Source: Hawksworthiomyces lignivorus (taxonomy: Eukaryota > Ascomycota > Sordariomycetes > Ophiostomatales > Ophiostomataceae). Taken from it: DNA of 64,000 nt. A program made the position numbers and the translations under genes. Of the stretch, positions 23,358 through 35,200 are shown in pieces. Position 1 is the stretch's first letter. Each line of letters opens with the position of its first letter. The notes under the pieces are model-generated. The model was given only the letters and a program-made list of their open reading frames with translations, did no database searches and was not told the origin of the DNA. The stretch covers positions 372,001 through 436,000 of the forward strand of contig NTMA01000019.1 of the NCBI GenBank assembly GCA_002917075.1, read 5' to 3'.

Positions 23358-26300
23358 TCACTCCTTGCTTGACACTATGGTGTCTCGTTTGTCGATCACC
23401 TCTTTAAGTACTCGCAGCTTCTCTTCTGTTACTTTAATGGCTTCTCGTATCTCTCGGTCGTCCATCCGCTCTTCGCGCAGCTTCTCTTCGACTGTCCGCG
23501 GCTCCACGACCTTTTTCCGCGCCTGCGGCAACGCGCTGCCGTCAGCACCGCCGGCCGCCAGCCGCTCCATTCCGACGCGCTCCTCGAGCCAGTCCCAGAG
23601 TTCGCTCTCTTCGCGCCGCCACATCTCGTCATAGGCCACGGCACGGTCTGGATATGCCCAGTATTGACCGCTGAGCTCGTGGTTGAATCCATGCTGGGCT
23701 GGGCGGTTGTTGAATCCGAAGCCGAACCAGCTGGCGACTAGCAGGCCGACTAGCAGGCCGTACATGACATTGCCCGTAAGCAGCGGAGTGATTAGATCCA
23801 CCGCAGGACCCACAATTCCGTGCACGGGTTCTAAGAGGCCCCAGTCGGACTTCGTCGACGGCTTTGCCTTGCTCTCGACATCGCTCGTCGGGCTAGATGC
23901 TGGCGTGGTCTTGCCCTTCCGGCCCTTCTTCTTACCGCCCTTGTTGGCGGCGGCAGTCGTGGTCGCAGTGGCTGACCGCGGCCGCGCCGAGATAGCCTCC
24001 TTAAGGCCAGCAAATAAGTCTTTGCCATACTGCGCTTGGCCTTCGTTGGCGGCCTTCTCAATCGGCACTGCAATAGACTGTTAGCGAACAAAACTCTTCC
24101 TAAGCAACCGCAGAGACTACAAATAGACTGAAAACATACCCTTCAGCCAGCTCTTTCCGCTCCATTCGGTAGTGCAATTCATTTGCACCCTCGTTCCATT
24201 GCCTTCGCCCCAAGATAGACAGTACTTCGTCTTCACGGTGAAGACGTTGCCGCTGGGCACGTCTGGATTCTGTGTCGAGCAGACAATGTTGACGGCCTTG
24301 TCGAAATCGATGCCTTCGATCTGCTCGGTCACAATGCATTTTGTCTGCTTCGGTCCAATGGAGGCGTTCAATGGCTTGATGTATGAGTAGGTACGTGATT
24401 TGTTGTCTGGGCTGAGGCCCTTCTTATCTGTCATCTGGATGTCAAAGCATTTCTGGTCGGCGCTGAGCCACTTGGGCATGAAGGTGACGGACGTCGCGCC
24501 GAACATGTAGCTGAACACCTTTCCTAGCGGCGCGGGGATGATTTCGTCCGCCAGGATCTTGTCATAATGAGAGGGCGCGTCGCCGCAGTCTGTTGGCGCA
24601 TGCGTCTGTGGTCCCGGGAAGTCGCCGCCTGCTGGTGCTGCCGGCGCATCCTTGGCGGCCTTATCGGCACTGGCTCCGTTGGTAAGACCACCGGCGGTGC
24701 CGGAGACCTTCCGAGTAACGGCCTTTTCCGTCTCAACATCGACGACGCCACCTGGTTCGCTGAGCAGGGTAACATCATGTGACTCGTCATCTTCTGCGTC
24801 TTCGTCGTAGATGTTGGAATCGTCATCACTGTCATCCTCGGAATCTGACGCAGTACGACTGCCGGCCGATCCGTCGTCGCCGCCGGCTTCGATCTTTTCC
24901 GTCTTGTCTCCGCCCGTCTCGTCGATGCGCACCCCGTTTAGCGAGCTCTGGAGGCTGGGGTGGCCCAGCTTCCAGATTTTGACGATTAGATCATACGTCG
25001 AGTCGCGGCTCGCAAAACTGGCAAAAATGTGCTTGGCGTGCAGAGTGGAGATCATCAGACCATTTTTGAAGACGAGAGCGGTGCTTCGCTTTTCGACCGA
25101 GACAATCTCGTCGAAGCTCATGACGAGCGTCGTCACCCAGCCGAGAATGTTGCTGCTGAAGCAGAGGTGGCCTTCGGATACGTACAGCCGTCCATGGGCA
25201 AGGATCTCGCGCTGAATGGCGCAGCTGTAGTCCTCGATGAGGTAGTCGTCGTCCGGCACACTCTTGAAGAGATTGTGAAAGTCCCTGTTGCGCTTCTTGC
25301 TGGCGACGGCAAAACCGGTCAGCTTTGGCGTGCTTCCTTGAGCGGCAGGATGGGCCAAGGAAGCATTGGCAGCAACAATAGCCGCAGCAATCGTCCCACC
25401 TGTCGCTGCGGAGCTGCCTCGAGTCCTCCGGTTTCGCCCAATGGCACTCCTTATGCTGCCAGTGCGCTGGACTGGGTCGGGTTGCTTGTCTCCGTAGAGA
25501 CTGGCTGTTGGTGGTGTGCGGTCGTCATGCCCTGTCGTGTCGGACACGGATGCTGGCCGGCCACCAGAAAGGCCGCCAGCGTGCGTCGACCCTACTTCGC
25601 TGCCATGGTCGAAAGACTCTGAAGCTGTGTGGAAGTGGGAGGCGTCGGCAGGTGCCGACTCGGAGCGATGCCGAGACTCGGAAGAGACTTCGGATACTCT
25701 CGACTGGGTATGTGCAGGAGGTGAAGTGACAGGAAAGGTTGCAGAGTTGGAAGCAGAGTCGGATATGGGTTTGGCCCCAGCCGATCCGCCGTTAGTTTTT
25801 GGCTGGTCGGTGATGCCGAGCTGGCTCAAGCTGAGGTCGCCCATTCCGAGTGTCTTGACGGCAGGCTCTTTGGAGTCGGCCGTAGCGGTAGGGACGAAGG
25901 ATGGGCCAAGAGTAGACTCGACCTCCACTTCGTCGTTGGCTGCTTCGTGGCCTTGGCTGTTGTCGGCGCTCTCGGGTGTGACCTCGTGGTCTTTGCCTGC
26001 AGATTTCTTGCTGCTGCTTCCCCAAGGCGTAGAGATATTGCTGCTTGTAATGGTGTTGCTAAGGCTGTTTGTGGCGGTCTGGGCGGCTGAGAGTACGGAA
26101 GAAAAGAAGCCCGTAGCAGAAGGAGTCGTGGGGCCGTTCTCGGGGGTAGGAGTTAGAGGTGCGAGAGTGAAGTTGGAGAGCTTGCTCGGTACGAGGGAGG
26201 CAGATCCGGCACGCGATCGACGCTGTGAGGTCATACTATGGTTTGTCGAAGAGGGAGAGGATGCATTGGACAAGCCAGCTGTCCCGGTCGCACCTATAAT

Positions 26301-28055
26301 GTCCGGGGATGCGGTGGTCTGGGTGCGGAGAATTGTGCTCGGATGGCTCGAGTCGGTGGGTGTCGGCGGGGTGTTGACGATGACTGGCGTGGATGAGTCG
26401 TTGCCTGTCGGTGTTTCTGGCCGCGAGGTAGTATCAACCTTTTGGCCTCGGGAAAGCCGGCGAAATCTCTCGCTGGACGCTACTCTGGAGGCATCCCCTT
26501 GCGAGGCGTCAGAGTGATGATTGTTGTTCAGAGCAGAGGTAGGGACCGAAATGTCCGCGGCGTCGTGAACGGCAGCTGGTGGCGGGAATGAAGGGAAAGA
26601 AGTGGTCTTGAGGCTCAGGGCAGGCGAGCCAGACGCTTTGTTGCTGTTGTTCTGTTCGAAATTATCACCAGTGTCGGGCCGCTGGCGTTCGGGGCTTTGG
26701 TTGGTCGAGCTGCCGTTGCTAGCAATGCTCGCAGCTGGGCTCTTTTTGGATTTGAAGACGTTGCGAAAGCGTCCTCCAGGTGACACGGATCGTTTGTTCT
26801 TCAGCGCAGGAGGTGCAAGACCAGTCTTGCTCGAGGAGAGGGTGTTGGCGGGGTCTAGAGTGGCAATGTCACCGTAGTCGGGAGGTAGAGTAGACGCTCG
26901 GGAAGATCGGTCAGAGTCTTCGCGGTTCAGGTTGCGGAAGTCTTGGAGATGCTCGGCCTGAACTAGTGGCGATGACGTCGTGAGGTAGCCAATCTGGGAT
27001 GGATGGCTAGAGATGGCAGTCTTGGGGCGGGCGTGGCTGCAAGTCGAAAAGAGAAGGGTTAGAAGAGAAGAAAAGCCGACGTTGAGTGTATAAGGCAGGA
27101 ATAGAAAAAAATAAAGCGAAAAGAAGGCGCAAAAAGGAGTGAGAATAAGCAGAAGGCAGCAATTTGAGTCGATTGACCGCCTCCACAAAAAGCAAAGCAA
27201 AGCGCCCTATGCAGACCACGCAGTGAGGCCACACAGAAGCCCCAAAAAGAAGCTAGGGGTAAAAAGAAGGTGACAGGAACACGGCACCAGCGATGATTCA
27301 GCAACAAAGCTGAGAAAAAGAAAACGACGTCGAAGGAACAAAGGCAAGTCAGGCGGTGGGGGGGAATTGAGTTCAATCGGTCAAAGAACCTCTGGATGAA
27401 GTCGGCTGCTCTGACGAGGCAGATGCAGACAGATATTACGATTGAACCAAAGGTCTCCTTTTGCCTGCGTTGGCTGTTCGGGTACAATTCAGAAAATGGG
27501 GCTCCACCAACGGGCTTTGTTGGCAGTCCGTCCTGACCGAAGGCAAGGATGGCACGTGGGAAAAAGCGAAGCACAGAGAAGCAGCCGTGCAGTACCATCT
27601 CAGACAAAGACGAAAGAAGAAAGAAGAAAGCAAAATGAAGCAAGCAAAAGCATAAAATAGGGGGGAATAGAAAAAAAGCAGAGCACAAGTCAGACCTAAA
27701 GAAAAGACTCAACTTACAATGGATCATCGTCGGAGTCGTCGGCTGCCCGGCGACTCGCTTCGTCTTCGTAGGCCATGTCAAAGGACCTAGGCTTGTCGCT
27801 GTCTGTGTCTGCTACGGTAGTTGCGTTGCTCGACTCGCGGCTTGACAGCGGACTGCGTCCGCGGGATGGGGGCGGCGGTGTGTCGTCGATGCTGCCGTTG
27901 TAGTTGCCGCTGCTCCCGTTGCCGCTGCCGTTGCTGTCTGCTCCTGGGTTCTGGCTTGCGCGCTTCTGTCGTCGTTTGGCTGTGATGGACTTTGGGAGAA
28001 GTTTGTCCTGCAACTTTCCGCGGCCGTTGGGGCTATTAGCAGCTGTGGCCTCCAT
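23358..28055 (-). CDS. GRAM and VASt domain sterol-transfer protein (Lam/Ltc1 family), three exons
   Basis: ER-anchored contact-site protein expected to carry sterol between membranes. Exons are 27718-28055, 24140-27036 and 23358-24067, giving 1314 residues. The start is the ATG at 28055. Intron 1 is 681 bp, far longer than others here, with donor GTAAGT and acceptor TTGCAG; intron 2 is 72 bp. Residues 114 to about 690 are Ser/Thr-rich disorder. A GRAM domain covers about 695-800 (SVPDDDYLIEDYSCAIQREI, then GRLYVSEGHLCFSSNILGW). A single VASt (StART-like) domain covers about 935-1075 (FMPKWLSADQKCFDIQM). One membrane segment lies near 1175-1195 (NVMYGLLVGLLVASW), followed by a charged helical tail. 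One VASt domain matches yeast Lam5/Lam6 rather than Lam2/Lam4, which have two. An acidic patch (SEDDSDDDSN) lies between GRAM and VASt. Confidence 0.91.
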
Positions 28056-28852
28056 GACAGGGGCAGCTCAGCAGAGCGTAATGTCCGTATCTTCCTCTTC
28101 TGTTGCTATTTTTCTCCAGGAAGAGACGGAAACGGAGCGGAGAGCAAAGGAGTAGCGCAAATAGCGTTGGAACGGCGCAATTGGAGCGCCTGTGAGGCTG
28201 ACGGGTCTACTCTAGTTCTGACGGTGCTGGTAGTTCTGACAGCTCTTTTGCAGGCTGGCTAGCTCGGATTCGGTTGACGTTGCAGACTGATTTCGCTTTC
28301 GTACGAGGATTGTGGCTTGCTTCGTATGCTGCCTGAGTCGGACAGTCTTCCAATTGCATCGCACGCCTCCTTGGCTGGTCGGCTCCTTCGGGTTTCACTC
28401 GCTACAGCGCAATTCAAGCAGGACTACTTTCGTGTTCTCGTAAAAGCACAGGCGATTTTCGCAGTCCGCAGGAGGAATAGCGAGTTAGTGTCCTATTGCA
28501 GTGGGTCTAATAGCGGTTGATCAATTTGGTCGCTTCGGCCGCGCAAGCTCTCCTAGGCAACGCGATAGAGGAGCCTTCATACACAGGAGATGAGCAATAC
28601 GTAAACCTCCGTATTCGACTTCGCACCTTGCACTCTCCGTATTGAAAACCGCACTCCGTAATCCGAACTCGCAATTTACATACAAATCGGGCGAAACGTG
28701 GGGTCCTTATGAGACGAACGCTGGGGCCGAGGGACAATGGCAAGCCATGCATGGGGCGACTGTGCTGCGATGGCAGTTGTATGTAACAATGATACGAGTA
28801 ATAATGATAGGTCCCTTGTGGAGGAGAGGGGAGAAGATTTGGGGGGAGGTGA

Positions 28853-28958
28853 GGGAAGGGAAGGGAAGGGAAGGGAAGGGAAGGGAATAGATGAAGAGAT
28901 GAAGAGAGGAGGAGAGGAGAAAAGGAAGAGAAGAGAATAGAAGAAAATAAAAAAAGGC
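28853..28958 (+). repeat. Homopurine tract with seven GGGAA units
   Basis: Seven perfect GGGAA repeats (28853-28887) continue into a nearly pure purine stretch to about 28958. Mirror-like homopurine DNA of this length can form triplex (H-DNA) and often marks nucleosome-poor promoter DNA. It lies 0.8 kb upstream of the Lam-like gene, where the coding strand would be pyrimidine-rich. Confidence 0.8.
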
Positions 28959-29251
28959 AAAATATGAATTTCATGAAACAAAAAAGTCGACGATACTGCA
29001 CAAAAAGCTGTGCGGCGTGCTGTCTGCGAGTACGAGAGGCAACTGCGCAAAAGGACAGAGCAATCAACTACGTCGTACCTTCCCCCCCTTACCTGTTGCC
29101 CAGAAAACGAAACGAGCAGGGAAGGTGCTCCGGCCCCCTCTCCTCCCCTCCTTCCCTCTCTCAAACCGCCGCAAGTCTGCAGCAGCAGAAGCAAGGCTCC
29201 TTCCCCGAATCGTCCAGAAATGGTCTTGCCCAGACCGGTCATATGCATCTG

Positions 29252-29260
29252 TACGGAGTA
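29252..29260 (+). other. Intergenic 9-mer TACGGAGTA, copy 4
   Basis: Exact copy in the divergent promoter region between the Lam-like and Atg38-like genes. Confidence 0.6.
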
Positions 29261-29396
29261 TAGACTACTATAGAGTGTTAAATAACGATATACACAGGGT
29301 AATAAAACGGTCTATTGCAACCCAAGTGTGCATATACGCGTATAAATTTCTGGCTTCGTCATTGAATATCGTTAACTCCAATTGCAAAGAAAGACG

Positions 29397-29405
29397 TACG
29401 GAGTA
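29397..29405 (+). other. Intergenic 9-mer TACGGAGTA, copy 5
   Basis: Exact copy, same orientation as copy 4 and 145 bp from it. Confidence 0.6.
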
Positions 29406-30282
29406 TGCTTTTGTGCATATGAAGAGCTTCATCAGAAACTTTTGTCTTTCGCCTTTTCATCTTCACCTTTCGACTCTCTCCCATCCCAGACATCTTCGAT
29501 CCTCCTGACGCATCAGACGGTTGCTGTGCAGAATTCTAAGCCTACAGTACATGCACGAAACAGCCCTGAATGCATCCGAAATATTGGCACACCACGGATT
29601 TCTTGGGTGCCTGAATTCTCGCTCGTACAGGTGTGGGTACTAGGAGCTCACCTATCCCATCGCTGCCGTCACCTACTGAAACGTCCGCCAAGAAGGGAGC
29701 GGGAGAAGGCAAACGACCAGGTTGCTCTAGCTGTCTCTAGCTGCCCTCGACTGCCCCAGTCTGTTTCTGGTGCTCTAGTGCTCTCGTCGCTCAGCAGACA
29801 GCTAGCCAATAAAACACGTACGTCTTCGTACAGACGAAATGCTCCACAGTGGATGGACCCTCAGCACGGCGAATCATTAAACTTTTATCCTCTTTAGGAC
29901 TTTGAAGGAGGGGGTTGTCAGCACTGTGTGCGGCTGGCCTCTGGTGGCGGTCCTCAGGTATGTGGCAAATCATCTTGCGTCTCTCTGGTGTCCAGTATTA
30001 TCGCCGCTATGCCTGCTATTACTGATCGTCTTATCGCCAATCACTCGGTCATTTGTCCGCTGCCCTACAAGCAGAGCAGCGTCATTCTTCGCATCCGTAA
30101 GGCTGAGAGGCGATTATTGGCACCACATTCATCGGCCACACTTAGCTGTGTCCTAGAACACTCAACTGCGGAACAGATATCGGCTTGCGCAGTGTATTCA
30201 GCTTCCCTCGACTTGATTCTCTGCTGTTCTCGCAACGATACTGCGGCATCAAAGCCGCTCATCCGAAGACCGGAGGTTCGGA

Positions 30283-32423
30283 ATGGAGTCTTCCCCACTG
30301 ATCAAGGTGAGTTGACAGTGGACCGTGTCTACCTTGCTGCTGGCAGCGATCGCATCTACTCATCATGATCCGGATGTTGGCTGACTGTCGTCTTTCTCCA
30401 GGCTCATGACCATGCGCGAGAGGCGGATTTCGCGACCCACACGGCGGACACCGTCGTCGCCGTCAACGAGCACGCGCTAGCGGCCGGCGAGTTCGCCACG
30501 GCCGCGCGGGACACGTCAAGCATCGAGGCCCTGCGCACCCTGCGCCTTCTAGAGCAGCACCACGAGCGGCTGTCGCGGTTGCTGCGATACTCGCTGGAGC
30601 ACCCCTCGCAGCAGCAGCAACAGCAGCAACAACAACAAACCGCAACCGATGGCGACTCAATAAACGAGAAAGAAGCCGCTGCTGGTGCGGGCGCACCAGC
30701 AACCACAGCTGGGACAAAAGCCGGAGCAGGCACAGCATCGGCAACAACCACATCCTTATCAGGGGTCGTGTCCCGCGGCGAGTTTGCAAACAGCCAAGCA
30801 GGCAAGGCTGCGGGGGCAGACAGTGGCGCAGCAACAGCCGGATCGCCAGGCACCTCATCCGCTGCAGCCGCATCAATATCGGCCACGGCCGCGGCGCATC
30901 ACGGAGGCGCTGCTGCAATGGCTAGCCTGCTGCCGCAGCAGCAGCGACGCTATCCGCCAAGCCGCGAGCTATCATCCTCAATTGCGAACAACCTAGCCTC
31001 TGCGCGCGGCATCCGGTCCCGGCACCGGGGCCAGCCAGCAGCGCCGAGCGTGTCCAACGACCAGGCGCCGGGCAACCTGGAGGGCCTGGTGCGCCCAGAC
31101 GGCGGCTCGCGGGCGCACATGCAGAGCGTTTTGCAGCAGCAGTCGTCCCCAAGCGGTAAGCCGAGCTGGGTGCCACCACGGCATCCGTCTGCGTCGACAC
31201 ACCAGCCGTCGATGTTCACCGGCACCGATGCCGACGATGACGCGACAGCCGCCTCTGCAGATGCAGCTGCAAAAGCAGACGACGGCTTTTCGCGCTTCTA
31301 CAACCGCTTCGGCAGCATCATCAACCGCCTCTCTGCGCCGCTGGCCTTTGCCGGCCTGCCCTTGGTCATGGAGGAAAGCGTCACGGCAGACGACTCGGCA
31401 GGGGGCGCGGCGGGCACGGCGGCTGAGGCCAGCTCTGAGCACACACAGACGCGGGCGCAGTCGCCCTCGAAGCAACGAAGGCCGCGGCCACGCTCATCCT
31501 CGTCCCAGAGCGCCGCCGAGCCCGACCTCTCGCAGATCTACTCCAAGGCGGCGCTGCGGGCCATCGGCCGCGACGGCTTCGGCAACGCCAACGACTCGTT
31601 CTACGTCGTGCCCAAGACGGGCCACACGGCGTCGTATGCCAACATTCTGAGCTTCGACCTGAAGGAGAAGCGGCGCATGGCGGCGTCGCTGCACGGCGGC
31701 GACGACGGTGCCAGCATCGGCAGCGACCGCGGCGGCGGCGGCGGCGGCGGCGCCGGTGGCGACACGTTTGACGCGCGAGACGACGACGACGACTTTGTGG
31801 ACGCCAAGGAGCACCCGAGCCGGGGCGGGTCGCCGACGCAGAGCCGACGGAGCGCTGGCCTGTTTGGCGCAGTCGGCGGCGGCAGCCGCATGCACCGCCT
31901 GACGGGCTCCGCGGACAAGAACAACACGCAGCACGTGCTCGAGGAGCTGTACACGGAGAACCAGGGCCTCAAGGACATGCTCGACAAGCTGAGCCGCCGG
32001 CTGCACGCCTTTGAGGCGAGCGCCCAGCAGTCGCACATGGCCCTGCAGGAGAGCATGCGCTTCATGCGGCCCGGGTCGCCCGTCGGTTCGCCCGCCGCTG
32101 CAGTAGCCACCACGCCCGCCGCTGCTGCCGCCGAAGCCGCCGCGCTCGCCGCAGCGGCGGCGGCGGCGACATCGTCCTCTCCGACGTCGAATCCTCCGCC
32201 AGTGAGCGGCTCGCCCGATCACGCACTCCTCCTCCGCAAGAACAAGGAGCTCGAGGACGAGCTCGCCGGCGCCCTGCGGCAACTCGAGGCGTCTGAGAAG
32301 GAGCGCGTCCACCAGGAGAAGACGCTGCAGAAGTACCGCGACAAGTGGGAGAAGCTCAAAGCCGGCGCCAAGGCGCGACGAGACGCACAGGGCGGGCCCG
32401 GCGACGGGAGCAGCAGCAGGTAG
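30283..32423 (+). CDS. MIT-like domain and coiled-coil protein, possible Atg38/NRBF2 homologue, two exons
   Basis: Exon 1 is only 24 nt (30283-30306, reading MESSPLIK); exon 2 is 30402-32423, giving 681 residues. The 95-bp intron has GTGAGT, a CTGAC branch site and a CAG acceptor, and the join produces one continuous helical N-terminal domain. Residues 1 to about 75 (AHDHAREADFATHTADTV, then EHALAAGEFATAARDTSS and LRTLRLLEQHHERLSRLLR) have the three-helix pattern of an MIT domain. Gln, Ala and Gly runs fill the middle. Conserved-looking islands are FSRFYNRFGSIINRLSAP and DLSQIYSKAALRAIGRDGFG. The C-terminal part has two coiled-coil segments (EELYTENQGLKDMLDKLSRR; LLLRKNKELEDELAGALRQL). MIT plus coiled coil is the layout of Atg38/NRBF2, a subunit of the autophagy PI3-kinase complex; this assignment is inference, whereas the gene itself is well supported. 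Confidence 0.75.
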
Positions 32424-32705
32424 CACTTTGTCCAAAAAGGGGGAAAGAAAAAAGTAGTTTAGTTTTTAATTGTAGCCTAGTTGATTCCTCAGAGAGGCGG
32501 CTGGACGACGATGGAGATACACGAGATACCAATGACAAGCAAGATCAACGCCAACAAGTTCTAGATTTCCTTTTTTCCTATTTTTTTTCGATTCCTCGTA
32601 GTCATAAGATCGTAAACTCCCGGCTATCGTACAACACAAAAATCCGCTCTCCCTCACCGCGTACAGGTTCTCGCAGCCGCCCAGCTCTTCTTTTTTTTTT
32701 TTTGG

Positions 32706-33734
32706 TTATTCCCCCAAAGCGGCGAGCCGCGCCGCCTCGGCCGCCACGCGCCGCCGCGTTAGGGCGCCGGTCCAGGGTGCGTCGTCGCCGTCGTCGCTGC
32801 CGGTGCTGTCGGCGGCGCCGCTGTTGCGGAACAGGCCCGGGGTGGCGGCGCGCTGGGCGGCGGCCCAGGAGCCGACGCTGCGCAGGGCGACGGCCAGAAA
32901 GCCGAGGGTCTCGCGGTCGACGTCGAGCACCTCCCACCAGGGGACGCCGGCGGCGTCGGGCAGGGGGCTGCCGCAGTCGCGGGCGGCGCCGTAGACGGCG
33001 GCGACGGCCAGCTCGTGCGGCTGGTGCGTGGCGCACAGCAGCTGGGGCGACAGCAGCGCCGTGTTGCAGTAGCGCAGGGCACGGTCGGCCAGCGCGGACG
33101 ACGACTCGGAGTCGCTGCCGCCGGCACCGCCCCGCGGCCCCAGCACGTCCAGCGCCTGCAGGTAGGTGACGGCCAGTGGGTGGGGCAGGGCCACGTGCGT
33201 GTCAAAGGCCAGCAGCACCAGCAGGCGCGCCTCCCAGGCCAGCACGGCGCTGTGGAAGGCCGCGTAGGCGGCATCCGAAAGATAGGCCGCCGCCGGCAGG
33301 TAGCCGCCCGTCTTGCCGCCGCCGCCGCTGCCCGCCGTGCCGCCGCTCCGCAGGTACGCGTACACGTTGGCCACGTCGCGGGCCGGCCGTGGCCGCGCAC
33401 CTGTCTTGGCCACCAGGTACACGGCCGCCGCGGACGCGTGGATGTAGTCGTCGTCGCTGACCTCTGCCGCGCCGCCGCCATCGTCGTCGTTGTCGTCGCT
33501 GCTGCCGTCGCCCACAAAGTCCGGCGCCTGCACCCACGCCCGCGCCAGCAGCACGTTCGCCCGCGCCGTCGTCGACTGCGGCAGGCCCAGCAGCAGGCCT
33601 GCCGCCTGCGTCAGGCACTGCGTCGCGAACAGCACCGTGTCCAGCAGCTCCGGCGGCAGGCCGCTGCGGGCACTGCGCGTCCGGCAGCGGGCCAGCTGGG
33701 CCGCCGTCGCCACGGGATTGGTCATGTGAGACAT
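32706..33734 (-). CDS. Cyclin-like protein, FAM58A/cyclin-Q (cyclin M) type
   Basis: Single exon of 342 residues. I chose ATG 33734 (MSHMTNPVA) because the frame upstream has no ATG. Two cyclin folds are visible. The first is ELLDTVLFATQCLTQAAGL, then ASAAAVYLVAKTGARPRPARDVANVYAYL; the second includes RLLVLLAFDTHVALPHPLAV and HELAVAAVYGAARDCG followed by VPWWEVLDVD. The order HP-hydrophobic, then AVAAVY, then PWW-x-V matches what I recall of human FAM58A, the activator of CDK10, so a CDK10-type partner is plausible. Low-complexity Asp/Gly inserts (DDNDDDGGG; GGTAGSGGGGKTGG) break the first fold. Its stop codon lies 282 bp from that of the convergent Atg38-like gene. A cyclin L or K assignment cannot be excluded. 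Confidence 0.78.
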   Translation of the reverse strand: MSHMTNPVATAAQLARCRTRSARSGLPPELLDTVLFATQCLTQAAGLLLGLPQSTTARANVLLARAWVQAPDFVGDGSSDDNDDDGGGAAEVSDDDYIHASAAAVYLVAKTGARPRPARDVANVYAYLRSGGTAGSGGGGKTGGYLPAAAYLSDAAYAAFHSAVLAWEARLLVLLAFDTHVALPHPLAVTYLQALDVLGPRGGAGGSDSESSSALADRALRYCNTALLSPQLLCATHQPHELAVAAVYGAARDCGSPLPDAAGVPWWEVLDVDRETLGFLAVALRSVGSWAAAQRAATPGLFRNSGAADSTGSDDGDDAPWTGALTRRRVAAEAARLAALGE

Positions 33735-35200
33735 GGCGTACCGAGAGGGCAGTGGTGGCAGCAAGAGAGAGCAAAAGGTTCGGTGGAATTTCAATGCACG
33801 TGCCCAAGTCAAGATGGTCGTAGTGTGTCGGTGAGCGGCTTATTATTTGCATGCATGATGTTTGTGTCTAGCCTTGCGGCTCAACCCCACCACTCGGCTT
33901 TCATGACCTCAAAAGTGCCATTAGCAGCACCCACCTATATGCCCGCAAAATTTTGCTTACGGTGTAAATATCCGAAAAAGTGCATTTTCCGACTTCTTTT
34001 GTGCAGTTTCCTCCAGAAACATGCCTTGTTTTCTGCCTTATTGCAACCTTCACAACTTGCATTGTTATCTTTTAGCTTGTGCGTTGCATTAGGCCTTCTT
34101 TCAATCATGTAGTCCAACCGTGTCTGAATTGTAATCTTTTGACGGCTCAAGACCAAAGTACCCTACACGAGTACGAGAACACCAAAGGAGACCAATCCGT
34201 ATTTGTTGTCATTCCTCAGAAATTGCAAGCTCGCGGGATGAAGCTTCAAAATGCCCCAGGCCGATTGGGATTGTGCCCTTTTTAATCTACAATGATTGGA
34301 TATGTTGCGTTCTGTGTTACCCACCAATATTGTCACAAGAACCTCATCACCGCCTCAAAGCAAACAAACTGTGACCGCTGTGCTTCATGTAATCAACACA
34401 CCATTCCTGCCAAGGCTTACCATCTTCCTTCTCGTATCTCATCTCCTCTCTTCTCTTTTGCTCCTCTCCTTATTTAGGGGTTTCTCTTATCTTAACTATG
34501 AGATACATCTGAAGATCTGCCAGCCATAGACAGTTACCGAATGCCATTCCAATGTTGTTAGCTCTTACATCACGGCTATCTTGTTATAAACAACTTACCA
34601 GGAGAAGTACGCAAATTTTCTGCTCTTAGGTTTTGGAGTAGCATGCCATTTAATTTGTTAATGGTTGCGAAATATACAAATTTGTTAATGGAGGTAGAAT
34701 CATAAGGTTTCTTATGTAAAAGTCTTGAGTTTGACAACCGAAATAGTCATGCATGATGCTTCATGCCGGGCAAAGCAACTCGTGATCAGATACCACCCAA
34801 TGGCATTCAGATATCATATTCAAATTCTTTCATACTATCACAAAGAAGGATTACACGGTGGTTGATATTTACGCAGCTTCTCTGCACTTTCCTACAGTCC
34901 TTTGGTCAGATCAAAGTCCAAACCAGCCCTTGGGACTCCACCCCCTTCCCCGAACTCCATGCCAGCCTTTTGAAGTAAACGGGACTGGGGCATCTTTTTC
35001 ATTTTCTTTGACGAGATCGTGAAGCCTTGTTCGCCACCTCATTCGACTACGAAGCATCAACTTATCGACATCATTATCATCCACACAGGCCATCATACTT
35101 GTTCAGTCTAGGAGACTCTAACACCAGCCCAGAGACATCATTCCGTGAAACCTTTCAACTTGGTGGATTTCAGCGCTGCTAAGTCACTCTGTTCTTCCCA
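33735..35200. other. Divergent intergenic region, cyclin / HET gene
   Basis: 1.47 kb, clearly AT-rich between about 33900 and 34900. It should hold both promoters. No repeat, RNA gene or transposon end is seen. Confidence 0.55.

Larger units (their letters stand above)
28056..30282. other. Divergent promoter region, Lam-like / Atg38-like genes
   Basis: 2.2 kb between two divergent start codons. It holds a GGGAA tandem repeat and long homopurine stretch (28853-28958), two exact TACGGAGTA copies (29252 and 29397), one TACGTCGTA (29069) and near-variants at 28605-28660. The short open frames look random. Confidence 0.6.

Noticed and set aside
30579..30641. A separate gene starting at the Gln run
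   Set aside because: The frame stays open and helical upstream to 30402 and joins the 24-nt exon, so the Gln run is internal.
33735..33812. N-terminal extension of the cyclin beyond MSHMTNP
   Set aside because: The frame is open but lacks an ATG; the first ATG is at 33734.
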